Virus record (IMG/VR): IMGVR_UViG_3300047380_000735
Span: 1 to 29,714 of that record
Strand: one strand, 5' to 3'
Length of the DNA: 29,714 nucleotides
Origin: a virus
Each line of letters begins with the position of its first letter. Within the stretch, counting starts at the first letter, position 1. The notes under the pieces are model-generated. The model did not search any database. It saw nothing but the letters and a program-made list of their open reading frames with translations, and was not told the origin of the DNA. The position numbers and the translations under genes were made by a program. Below, piece after piece: positions 23,614-29,631 of this stretch.

Positions 23614-23847
23614 TTATATTTTACATTGTTTTTTTATTTTGTTTACGAATCTTTCTGCGTCACATGCTTCCTCGAGTGTCATTACATCTGTGTCTTGAAA
23701 TAATAGACCTGAACCTGTGTTAACAAAAAGAAGATCTTTTCCTACGGTTTCTACAGAGTTTACTGAATGTACAGTCATGTCTTCTAAATAAACTATTTTG
23801 TCAGAGTTAATAATCCTATTAACTCGATCATCCATAGATAATTTCAT
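23614..23847 (-). CDS. Unknown small protein (77 aa)
   Basis: The sequence is mixed alpha/beta: DKIVYLEDMTVHSVNSVET, VGKDLLFVNTGSGLLFQD, then EACDAERFVNKIKKQC. No family is recognised. Only 3-5 bp separate it from its neighbours, the 137-aa gene and uvsE, so it is co-transcribed with both. Confidence 0.6.
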   Translation of the reverse strand: MKLSMDDRVNRIINSDKIVYLEDMTVHSVNSVETVGKDLLFVNTGSGLLFQDTDVMTLEEACDAERFVNKIKKQCKI

Positions 23848-23852
23848 ATTTT

Positions 23853-24266
23853 TTAATATTCTTTTTCAAAAGTATACCAGTGATCTGCTGTTGCACAATC
23901 CATTAAAGCAGATTCTAAAACTGTAATAATATCTTTTGCTGTCATGTTGTTTACCTGTGCGTTCATCCACATTTCAGCTAAGTGTTTTTCTCCTTTAAAT
24001 ATATTAATTGAATAGTCCCATAAGCCGCTTGCCATTCTTGTTAAAATCTTATCATTGTCTTCTACTCTTGAACCAATATGCCAATTATCTTGTAATTGAT
24101 CAGAGTCTTGTAGTTCCTCTAAGATTTGTTTTTTTGAAGCCATCATAAAATGTGTTTTCAAAAAGGCTGATAATGTTTGATAATTTTCTTGAGTTAAAAG
24201 CTGTGCTGCTCCGCCTGTAATTCCGTTACAAACTATTTCACTTGCATTGAATTTAAAATTTGTCAT
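23853..24266 (-). CDS. Unknown protein (137 aa), first gene of the uvsE unit
   Basis: A mainly helical protein with many Asn, Gln and Trp (FLKTHFMMASKKQILEEL; GLWDYSINIFKGEKHLAEMW; MDCATADHWYTFEKEY). No motif or family is recognised. It has a divergent copy of the recurrent promoter cassette directly upstream (24274-24312) and a leader ATAACAAAAAAACGTAAAAC, with no Shine-Dalgarno. It may be an early regulatory protein. Confidence 0.6.
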   Translation of the reverse strand: MTNFKFNASEIVCNGITGGAAQLLTQENYQTLSAFLKTHFMMASKKQILEELQDSDQLQDNWHIGSRVEDNDKILTRMASGLWDYSINIFKGEKHLAEMWMNAQVNNMTAKDIITVLESALMDCATADHWYTFEKEY

Positions 24267-24273
24267 GTTTTAC

Positions 24274-24312
24274 GTTTTTTTGTTATAGTTAAATATAAGC
24301 ATAATAGTTGGG
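24274..24312 (-). promoter_or_regulatory. Recurrent phage promoter cassette, divergent copy D
   Basis: On the minus strand the copy has TTTTTTTAT, ATGCTTATATT and AACTATAAC in the same order and spacing as copies A and B. The 47-base core is only partly conserved. It lies immediately ahead of the 137-aa gene. Confidence 0.45.
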
Positions 24313-24342
24313 ATAAAAAAACTTTTATGCATTTTTTTCGAA

Positions 24343-24567
24343 TTATCTTTCTAAAATTACAACAGAACCAAATTCATCATCAAAAACCTTAATTAAGTTT
24401 TCATAATCTGAACTCATCATTCTGTCTAACATATCCTTGATATAAGACTCACTCATACCAACTTGCTTACCAAAACTTTTAGCATAACCCATAAGGGCAA
24501 ATGCATTTCCATCTGGACCTGTCAGGTCGATTACAATTTCGGATTTAGTTTTTTTTGATCTAATCAT
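24343..24567 (-). CDS. Conserved small phage protein (74 aa), start moved to 24567
   Basis: The C-terminal part matches a widespread small phage family: EIVIDLTGPDGNAFALMGYA, with a helical centre, then SSDYENLIKVFDDEFGSVV and ILER. A frame upstream to 24645 exists, but that extension spans a promoter cassette (24580-24610) and a terminator (24604-24632). The ATG at 24565-24567 therefore fits much better and gives the normal length. Function is unknown. It is a transcription unit of its own, between the terminator and copy D. Confidence 0.8.
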   Translation of the reverse strand: MIRSKKTKSEIVIDLTGPDGNAFALMGYAKSFGKQVGMSESYIKDMLDRMMSSDYENLIKVFDDEFGSVVILER

Positions 24568-24579
24568 AACTTTATCTGT

Positions 24580-24610
24580 TTTAATTATACTACTAATATA
24601 AACAAAAAAA
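24580..24610 (-). promoter_or_regulatory. Recurrent phage promoter cassette, copy C
   Basis: The minus strand reads TTTTTTTGTTTATATTAGTA, then GTATAATTAAAA. It matches copy A almost base for base from TTATATTAGTA to AATTAAAA (one difference). It ends 12 bases before the ATG at 24567. Confidence 0.6.
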
Positions 24611-24632
24611 CCCAAACAAAAAAATGTTTGGG
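24604..24632 (-). terminator. Rho-independent terminator after the membrane-protein gene
   Basis: On the minus strand CCCAAAC, an eight-base loop (ATTTTTTT) and GTTTGGG give a perfect 7-bp stem followed by T7. It is 27 bases after the stop at 24660. The T-tract runs straight into promoter cassette C, so the two overlap. Confidence 0.75.
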
Positions 24633-24659
24633 AATTTATTTTCAAAAGTTATTAACAAT

Positions 24660-25004
24660 TTATTTCCAGAAAAGCTGTACACTTATTAAAGCAAATGCTA
24701 ACACTAAGGAAATAGCTGTTTTAATATTTATTCCTTCTTTCATAAAATAATAAGTCATAAAAGTAAATATAAAAATACCGGTTGAAAAACCTATAAATCT
24801 ACCTGGCCATAATAGTCCTTCATAATATGAAGCAACAAACGCAGTGGCTCTAATTAGAATATAACTTATAATTCCTCCAAAACCAAAACTAATTAACCAT
24901 GGATTTTTCTTAAACCATGGCCAAATAAACTGTCCGTTTGTTTGAATCCAAATCAATGATTGCCCTAATGTAAAAAGAAGGGTCCCGATAATTAAATTAC
25001 GCAT
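24660..25004 (-). CDS. Predicted inner-membrane protein, four transmembrane helices (114 aa)
   Basis: Four hydrophobic segments are visible at about residues 3-20 (NLIIGTLLFTLGQSLIWI), 36-55, 68-87 (GFSTGIFIFTFMTYYFM) and 94-112 (ISLVLAFALISVQLFW). There is a WPWFKKNPW loop between the first two. No enzymatic motif. Its start overlaps the RNase HII stop by one base, so the two are translationally coupled. A holin or membrane-remodelling role is conceivable. Four helices and no lysin gene next to it make that weak. Unknown function. Confidence 0.65.
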   Translation of the reverse strand: MRNLIIGTLLFTLGQSLIWIQTNGQFIWPWFKKNPWLISFGFGGIISYILIRATAFVASYYEGLLWPGRFIGFSTGIFIFTFMTYYFMKEGINIKTAISLVLAFALISVQLFWK

Positions 25005-25642
25005 TAGAATAATTGTCCTGTGGTTGTTAATATATGAGAAATAAAACTAGGCCTGTGATGTTCTGTTGGTCCTCCTTCTTTGATCGCAGTAATATGTTGT
25101 TTTGTTCCATATCCTTTATTTGAATTCCAACCATACTGTTCGAACTCTTCTATTTCGCTAAGTTTTTTCATTAATGCATCTCTTCCGGTTTTAGCCAATA
25201 TTGATGCTGCAGCGATTGATGTATATTTATTATCTCCACCCACTATTGTTTTAAATGGTATACCTTCATATCCGTGGAATTGATCGCCATCTACTAATAT
25301 AAAATCAAAATCATTTGAATTTTTATTTAATTCAAATAAAGAGTCGTTCATTCCTTTTAAAGTTGCTCTAAGAATATTTGTATTTTCTATTTGATTAATA
25401 TCAATATGTACAACTGAATACGCTATAGCTGTTTCTATAACTATTTCTCTAGCTTCTTTGCGCTGAGACTCATTAAGTAATTTAGAATCTTTAATTAAAG
25501 GATGTGAAAATCCATGTGGCATTATAACTGCAGAAACTGTGACTGGTCCTGCAAGTGCTCCTCTACCTGCTTCGTCGATTCCTACCTCTAAAATACTGGA
25601 GTCGTTATTATAAGAACCTTTAAGTAAAATTTGTGTTGACAT
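25004..25642 (-). CDS. rnhB: Ribonuclease HII (212 aa)
   Basis: It removes ribonucleotides from RNA-DNA hybrids, here probably primers on phage DNA. Conserved RNase HII (PF01351) motifs are complete: GIDEAGRGALAGPV (21-34) with Asp23 and Glu24, DSKLL (52-56), FILVDGD (114-120) with Asp118, and IAAASILAKTGRD (143-155) with Asp155. The end reads GWNSNKGYGTKQHITAIKEG then HHRPSF, the usual C-terminal motif. Length is standard for bacterial RnhB. T4 uses an unrelated 5'-nuclease Rnh. An unusual Shine-Dalgarno-like AAAGG lies 8 bases before the ATG. Confidence 0.97.
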   Translation of the reverse strand: MSTQILLKGSYNNDSSILEVGIDEAGRGALAGPVTVSAVIMPHGFSHPLIKDSKLLNESQRKEAREIVIETAIAYSVVHIDINQIENTNILRATLKGMNDSLFELNKNSNDFDFILVDGDQFHGYEGIPFKTIVGGDNKYTSIAAASILAKTGRDALMKKLSEIEEFEQYGWNSNKGYGTKQHITAIKEGGPTEHHRPSFISHILTTTGQLF

Positions 25643-25650
25643 ATTAAAAC

Positions 25651-25670
25651 CTTTAGGTATTATACTAAAG
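25651..25670 (-). promoter_or_regulatory. Possible promoter/operator ahead of rnhB
   Basis: Perfect inverted arms CTTTAG (25651-25656) and CTAAAG (25665-25670) flank a TATAAT-type core; on the minus strand the element reads CTTTAGTATAATACCTAAAG. The TTAGTATAAT core recalls cassettes A and C. Leader sequence AAAGG downstream may act as a ribosome-binding site. Confidence 0.4.
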
Positions 25671-25685
25671 ATTTATCATTTGTTT

Positions 25686-26390
25686 CTACTCATTTTCTAA
25701 TTTCCACTTGTCGTATCTCTTTACAACGTCCTTTAATATTTTTGCACGTACTATATCTTTTTCTGTGAAAATATGATTTCCAATACCTTTAATACCTTCC
25801 ATCAAGTCAGTGAATTTTTCTAAACCTATATTGTTTTTTGCAATATCATATTGACTAACATCACCAGTAACAATAACCTTAGATCCTTTACCCATTCTCG
25901 TAACGAATAACATTAACTGCTTAAAGGTCGCGTTCTGGGCTTCATCTAAAATCATTAAAGAATCGTCAAACGTATCTCCTCTCATAAAGGCCATTGGTCT
26001 AAATTGTATAATTTCAGATTCTACTAATTGTTCTGTTGTTGCGTGTCCTATAATCTTATTTAGATTAGTTATATAAGATTGCATGTATGGATCTATTTTA
26101 TCGCTAACATCCCCTGGTAAAAATCCTAATTTTTCACCAGCTTCTTGTATTGGTTTACAAAGAATTATGTTTTTAATTTTTTTATCTGCAAATAGCTTTA
26201 ATGCAGCATAACAGGCCGTGAATGTTTTTGAAGTTCCTGCTGGCCCTTGGCAGAATGTTATGTCGTTCTCTAATATTTTTTGAACGTATTTTTGTTGTGA
26301 TTGTCTTAATTGCACTCTGATATTTTCAGGTTTAACATTTATTTTGTTTCTATTTACCCTACTATTTTTATTGTCAGAATTATTGCTCAT
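25686..26390 (-). CDS. phoH: PhoH-like ATPase (234 aa)
   Basis: This is a P-loop protein of the PhoH family (PF02562), very common in marine phages. Walker A is GPAGTSKT (49-56); Walker B is LMILDEAQNA (145-154); between them are LCKPIQEAGEKLGFLPGD (a PhoH hallmark, 77-94) and the RPMAFMRGDTFDD segment. A sensor-like VIVTGDVSQYD follows (172-182). The first 25 residues are low-complexity Asn/Lys. Its physiological role is not established; RNA-linked ATPase activity is often assumed. In the Walker A, Ser replaces the common Gly before Lys. It lies 14 bp downstream of the 85-aa gene and 43 bp ahead of rnhB. Confidence 0.96.
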   Translation of the reverse strand: MSNNSDNKNSRVNRNKINVKPENIRVQLRQSQQKYVQKILENDITFCQGPAGTSKTFTACYAALKLFADKKIKNIILCKPIQEAGEKLGFLPGDVSDKIDPYMQSYITNLNKIIGHATTEQLVESEIIQFRPMAFMRGDTFDDSLMILDEAQNATFKQLMLFVTRMGKGSKVIVTGDVSQYDIAKNNIGLEKFTDLMEGIKGIGNHIFTEKDIVRAKILKDVVKRYDKWKLENE

Positions 26391-26404
26391 ATTTTATTTT
26401 ATTT

Positions 26405-26662
26405 TTAGTTACCTGCCATCATAACAAGTTCTCTTAATTTCATTAGCTTATCACACTTTTCATATTCTTCAAGTTTTTCGAAGTATTCAACAAGAATGTC
26501 TATGAAATCAGATCTTTGCCCGATACCATGTGGTATTTCAATAATGTCATTACCTTCTTTAAATACAATAAACCTATTCACGGTCTTTGTAAAATTTCTA
26601 GTAATGGTATAATAAGAAGATCTCATTAAAGAGTCTCTATCTTCTCCTAATATATCTTTCAT
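26405..26662 (-). CDS. EEYEKC-family small protein 3 (85 aa)
   Basis: The C-terminal third (FIDILVEYFEKLEEYEKCDK, LMKLRELV) is a helical hairpin. It is also found in the 86-aa (26967-27227) and 93-aa (28193-28474) proteins and resembles UVR-type motifs (EYEKA..LRD). The N-terminal part is basic (TITRNFTKTVNRFIVFKEGN) and strand-like (IIEIPHGIGQRSDF). No enzyme motif. The gene follows a hairpin and a possible late promoter (26706-26716) and precedes phoH. Confidence 0.65.
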   Translation of the reverse strand: MKDILGEDRDSLMRSSYYTITRNFTKTVNRFIVFKEGNDIIEIPHGIGQRSDFIDILVEYFEKLEEYEKCDKLMKLRELVMMAGN

Positions 26663-26705
26663 TTCTTGTTAATGTTTTTAACGTAATGTATTATGTAATA
26701 CTTTA

Positions 26706-26716
26706 CTTTTTATATA
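26706..26716 (-). promoter_or_regulatory. Possible late promoter ahead of the 85-aa gene
   Basis: The minus strand reads TATATAAAAAG, the same 11-mer as at 10143-10153 upstream of the S1-like gene, 44 bases before the ATG. Weak because of the AT-rich background. Confidence 0.25.
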
Positions 26717-26721
26717 TACCC

Positions 26722-26742
26722 GGAACGGTTGAGAAACGTTCC
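26722..26742 (-). other. Stem-loop between rpsU-like and 85-aa genes
   Basis: GGAACG and CGTTCC form a 6-bp GC-containing stem with a 9-base loop, unusual in this AT-rich stretch. There is no T-tract behind it, so it is unlikely to be a plain terminator. It lies 43 bases after the bS21 stop; a processing site, an attenuator or an RNA-binding target are possible. Confidence 0.45.
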
Positions 26743-26784
26743 AATCCAGTAAAAAAAATATAATGATATTATAATCTAAAGCTG

Positions 26785-26973
26785 CTAAGAATTGTCTTCA
26801 GATTTCTTTTGAATATACTTTGCTTTTTGAATTTTTCTGCGTTTGGTGACAGATGGTTTTGTATATTCTTTCTTTTCGTTGATTGCTTGTCTTTGCTTAG
26901 TTCTGTTTACCTTATATTTATAAGATTTAAGAGCTTGTTCGATATTTCCTTTTTTAACCTCTATCTTTAGCAT
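26785..26973 (-). CDS. rpsU: Ribosomal protein bS21 homologue (62 aa)
   Basis: bS21 sits on the 30S platform near the 3' end of 16S rRNA and helps initiation. The family pattern is clear: [19 protein letters not shown], a Lys/Arg-rich helix, then YTKPSVTKRRKIQKAKYIQK. 'TKPS..KR...QKA.YIQ' is close to Bacteroidetes bS21 (about 64 aa), not to E. coli RpsU. From memory, Tyr53 here aligns with the Tyr54 of Flavobacterium johnsoniae bS21 that contacts the masked anti-Shine-Dalgarno. The start ATG overlaps the previous stop by 7 bp (ATGCTAA), so it is probably translationally coupled. No Shine-Dalgarno precedes it, unlike the host rpsU that is reported to have one. Confidence 0.92.
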   Translation of the reverse strand: MLKIEVKKGNIEQALKSYKYKVNRTKQRQAINEKKEYTKPSVTKRRKIQKAKYIQKKSEDNS

Positions 26974-27227
26974 TGTATTTTATCGATGATTTTTTTAATA
27001 TTAGAACACTTTTCATATTCTTCACAGCTTACGAAAAAATCTATTATATTATTAAGAGCTTCTACTTTTTCGCTTGGAGAAGTATCACTTCCTATTGCTC
27101 TATCTTCATTACTCATAATCGCGTTATAGATCATATTCATCATAGTAACCTTTGAATTTTCTTGTAAACTCTCAAGGTTGCAGTTGCTTTCTTCTGAAAA
27201 ATCTGGAAAATCTTCTAAACTATCCAT
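26967..27227 (-). CDS. EEYEKC-family small protein 2 (86 aa)
   Basis: The N-terminal half is acidic ([20 protein letters not shown]). The C-terminal helical hairpin reads [20 protein letters not shown], then KIIDKIQC. It is related to the 93-aa and 85-aa proteins. A UVR-like fold is the best guess; UVR motifs mediate protein contacts in UvrB/UvrC and ClpATPase adaptors. The start overlaps dnaJ by 8 bp and the stop overlaps rpsU by 7 bp, so the three genes are coupled. A ribosome- or protease-linked adaptor role is possible but unproved. Confidence 0.7.
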   Translation of the reverse strand: MDSLEDFPDFSEESNCNLESLQENSKVTMMNMIYNAIMSNEDRAIGSDTSPSEKVEALNNIIDFFVSCEEYEKCSNIKKIIDKIQC

Positions 27228-28014
27228 TATTTAATTCTTTAATTTTTTTAATATGTTCTAATTGCTCATCAGTCATTGTTATTTTTGAAGATCTTAGCTT
27301 AATCATCAAATTACCATACTGATTAGTATTATATATCGGAAATCCCATGCCCTTTATTCTTAAAACTTTATTTTCTTGAGAATTTTTTGGAACTTTAATT
27401 TTAACATCATTAAACCCTGTATTGATTTCAAAAACACCTCCTAATAATAAATCATAAAATGGAAGTTCATAATCTAACCATATATCTCCATTAGTAACTA
27501 TTATATTAGGATCAGGCATTATGTTTATTATTATAATAGCATCTCCAGACGGTGCGGAAGAATTAACAGGGTGTGGCATTCCTTTTCCTTTAACTCTTAA
27601 TTTAGCGTTTTCATGAATGCCTTTTGGAATTTTAATATTGAATTGTTGGTTTGAAGTCTCTACATATTTAGTAGTACCATGATAAACTTCTAATAGAGAT
27701 AATCTTATTCTAATAGTAACATCATTTCCTTTAGCCTGCTGTCCGAACGCATTGTCAAACATACTTGAGAAATCACCGTTAAATTTACTGAAAATGTCTG
27801 AAAAGCCAGAATTAGAAAAAGAATTAATAGAATCATATTCTTTTCTTTTTTTAGAATCTCCTAAAGTTTCATAAGCATCTGCAATTTCTTTGAATCTGGA
27901 ATCATCACCATTATTTTTATCAGGATGATGTTTCTTTGCTAATTTTCTATAAGCCTTTTTTATGTCGTCCTGTGAAGATTTTTTATCTACACCAAGTACA
28001 CTATAAGGATCCAT
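27220..28014 (-). CDS. Class-B J-domain chaperone, CbpA/DnaJ-like (264 aa)
   Basis: The J-domain is complete: [20 protein letters not shown], then [15 protein letters not shown] with HPD at 30-32, ending about residue 62. A short Gly/Phe/Ser linker ([20 protein letters not shown]) follows. There is no zinc-finger, so it is class B. The peptide-binding domains start [20 protein letters not shown] and continue with [20 protein letters not shown] and a second repeat [20 protein letters not shown]. It stimulates host DnaK ATPase and may direct it to phage assembly. Host DnaJ is about 370 aa, CbpA about 300. Overlaps of 8 bp with the next gene and a 2-bp gap before the 47-aa ORF show a tight operon. 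Confidence 0.94.
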   Translation of the reverse strand: MDPYSVLGVDKKSSQDDIKKAYRKLAKKHHPDKNNGDDSRFKEIADAYETLGDSKKRKEYDSINSFSNSGFSDIFSKFNGDFSSMFDNAFGQQAKGNDVTIRIRLSLLEVYHGTTKYVETSNQQFNIKIPKGIHENAKLRVKGKGMPHPVNSSAPSGDAIIIINIMPDPNIIVTNGDIWLDYELPFYDLLLGGVFEINTGFNDVKIKVPKNSQENKVLRIKGMGFPIYNTNQYGNLMIKLRSSKITMTDEQLEHIKKIKELNNG

Positions 28015-28016
28015 CT

Positions 28017-28160
28017 CTAAATGTTTTTACTAGATTTGCTAGGCTTAGAGTTTTTATTTTTACGAAGAGTTTCGTTTATTTCTCTTTTTTGCTTATTCTT
28101 CATAAGTATAACTATTTCTTCTAGTGAATTAGCTATTCTTTCTAATTGTTTTTCTTCCAT
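28017..28160 (-). CDS. Micro-ORF of 47 aa between the 93-aa gene and dnaJ-like gene
   Basis: An ATG at 28158-28160 opens 47 codons to a TAG at 28017-28019: a helical N-terminal half ([20 protein letters not shown]) and a very basic C-terminal tail ([19 protein letters not shown] and onwards). The gap to dnaJ is 2 bp and to the 93-aa gene 32 bp. Helix plus basic tail is plausible for a small nucleic-acid or partner-binding protein. No homologue is recognised. Confidence 0.6.
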   Translation of the reverse strand: MEEKQLERIANSLEEIVILMKNKQKREINETLRKNKNSKPSKSSKNI

Positions 28161-28192
28161 GCTTAATATTTTAATATTATATTATATATCCA

Positions 28193-28474
28193 TTAAATAC
28201 TAACGTGTTCTTCTAATGTGTCTAGTACTTTTTTTAATCCTGCACATTTTTCGTATTCTTCAAGATCTTCAAAATATTGCATAGTTTCTTGAATAAGCTT
28301 TTGAATTATATCAATATTGTTTGTAGTTTCAGGATCGACTCCTTGGTTAACTATAGCATTATAGTTAGCACGAGCTAATTTATCCTTTAAAAGCTCTAGA
28401 TGTTCATCCATCTCAGATGGCATAAAATCGTCATGTTCTTCTGAGTTAAAATCTTCAAATTCGTCTTCGTACAT
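28193..28474 (-). CDS. EEYEKC-family small protein 1 (93 aa)
   Basis: The N-terminus is highly acidic (MYEDEFEDFNSEEHDDFMPS), then a helix with LLKDKLARANYNAIVNQGVD. The C-terminus has the shared hairpin IQETMQYFEDLEEYEKCAGL, then KKVLDTLEE. It resembles UVR motifs with Cys in place of Ala. It is driven by promoter cassette A and heads the dnaJ/rpsU operon. Function unknown; three copies of the domain in one 2.1-kb stretch suggest diversification after duplication. Confidence 0.75.
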   Translation of the reverse strand: MYEDEFEDFNSEEHDDFMPSEMDEHLELLKDKLARANYNAIVNQGVDPETTNNIDIIQKLIQETMQYFEDLEEYEKCAGLKKVLDTLEEHVSI

Positions 28475-28483
28475 ATTATATGG

Positions 28484-28530
28484 TTTTAATTATAGTACTA
28501 ATATAAGCAAAATAAACGACATAAAAAAAT
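28484..28530 (-). promoter_or_regulatory. Recurrent phage promoter cassette, copy A
   Basis: The minus strand reads ATTTTTTTATGTCGTTT, ATTTTGCTTATATTAGTA, CTATAATTAAAA. It is 43/47 identical to copy B at 8764-8810. It ends 9 bases before the ATG of the 93-aa gene and carries TATAAT. It heads the unit that includes dnaJ and rpsU homologues. Confidence 0.6.
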
Positions 28531-28555
28531 ATTTGTGCATTTATTTTAAAAATAA

Positions 28556-28795
28556 TTATAATCCAAAGGCTTCATTAGGAGAAATTCCTTTGATAACGTT
28601 CTCTTTAGGAATATCGGGTGGATCTACGTATGTCGGTTTTTTATATGTAGTTTCTTTAGGTTTTTTTGCATGGCTTTTGAGCATTTCAGGTCTGTTTTCT
28701 AAAACCCAGTTAATGTACCTTCGATCTTTAGCGTATATTTCTCCAATAGTATATCCAGCATATTTACCAGATCTAAGTATTTGATTTATATTCAT
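28556..28795 (-). CDS. ExoX-C/DUF3820-like small protein (79 aa)
   Basis: Residues 8-40 read RSGKYAGYTIGEIYAKDRRY, then INWVLENRPEML. This matches the 'GK.kG.T..EI...D..Yi.Wv.en' module in ExoX C-terminal domains and DUF3820. The remainder is Lys/Pro-rich and extended. In many bacteria and phages this module is fused to or neighbours a DEDD exonuclease. Here the exonuclease end (29628-29714) lies one gene upstream. It may be a nucleic-acid-binding partner of it. The start overlaps the glycosyltransferase by 4 bp. Confidence 0.7.
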   Translation of the reverse strand: MNINQILRSGKYAGYTIGEIYAKDRRYINWVLENRPEMLKSHAKKPKETTYKKPTYVDPPDIPKENVIKGISPNEAFGL

Positions 28796-29631
28796 ATTTT
28801 TACTCTAACTGCCTTTAACTTAATCTCATCTATTTCTTTTTGAATAGCGTCACTTCCTTGTTTTAAAATAATCTCATAATGCATTCCAATATTATTATCA
28901 TGGTTTTCTTTACTCATTTTTTTAGCATATAACTTGTATCTATTCGATACATAATCTGCTCCTAAATATTTATAATGTAGCATTTTAAGAGGTTTAGAAT
29001 TAAATGTGTCTAATATTTCCCACATCTTTTGCCATTTTCCCCAAACATGTTCTTTATATTCTCCAATAGGTCTAATATCTTCCGGTACTGGATGCCAAAA
29101 AGAACCTAAATTAAGATTGGGATCTAATTCATGTGCACCTTCAACCCAATTAACGTCGTCTATTACATTTAAATTGATTATCATAGGTTTAGTATACCAT
29201 GGACTAGGTTCTCCCCACTGAACATAATCATAAAGTTGACCTTCTAAATCCTTAGGAAAATCATCTGAAATCATTTGAAAACCTGCAGGATAAAATACAC
29301 TACAATCTTTGTTGTCATTTAAAAAAGATCTTATATCTTTATGAAAAACAAACTCATCACAATCGCATAATATTACAAAGTCAGCATTCCCTTTAGCGTT
29401 CTTTAAGCTATTTCTCTTTAATTCAATATGAACATAGTCATTAAACTCTTCTCCACTGTCAAAAGGTACAACTTCTACAAGATCCCCATACGATTCTGCG
29501 ATCATTCTCGTTGAATCTGTTGACATATTGTCGTATACTATTATTTTATCACAAAATGTAGAATAGTGTCTTAGGTAATAAGGTAACATCAATTCCTCAT
29601 TCCATGCTATGACGTAGGCCCATACTTTCAT
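28792..29631 (-). CDS. Family-2-type glycosyltransferase (279 aa)
   Basis: The N-terminus is MKVWAYVIAWNEELMLPYYL, then a Rossmann strand and loop (DKIIVYDNMSTDSTRMIAES), typical of GT2-like enzymes of the PF13704 kind. Residues about 84-94 contain FVILCDCDEFV, and D90-C-D92 is a DxD metal-nucleotide-sugar motif. Further on, VEGAHELDPN and KMLHYKYLGADYVSNRYK are characteristic of this group. Donor and acceptor sugars are unknown; the product could modify phage DNA bases, capsid or host surface glycans. Start and exonuclease stop overlap as ATGA; the end overlaps the ExoX-C-like gene by 4 bp. Confidence 0.85.
   Translation of the reverse strand: MKVWAYVIAWNEELMLPYYLRHYSTFCDKIIVYDNMSTDSTRMIAESYGDLVEVVPFDSGEEFNDYVHIELKRNSLKNAKGNADFVILCDCDEFVFHKDIRSFLNDNKDCSVFYPAGFQMISDDFPKDLEGQLYDYVQWGEPSPWYTKPMIINLNVIDDVNWVEGAHELDPNLNLGSFWHPVPEDIRPIGEYKEHVWGKWQKMWEILDTFNSKPLKMLHYKYLGADYVSNRYKLYAKKMSKENHDNNIGMHYEIILKQGSDAIQKEIDEIKLKAVRVKI

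Noticed and set aside
24300-24335. Possible terminator behind the 74-aa gene
   Set aside because: Stem is only short A/T pairs (ATAAAA with TTTTAT), not convincing.
28021-28203. Plus-strand hydrophobic frame in the gap between the 93-aa and dnaJ-like genes
   Set aside because: Overlaps the better supported 47-aa minus-strand gene and would be the only plus-strand gene.
28505-28545. Possible terminator hairpin behind the ExoX-C-like gene, in promoter cassette A
   Set aside because: Only A/T outer pairs (AAATAAA/TTTATTT) match; inner bases do not pair, unlike the copy at 8788-8818.
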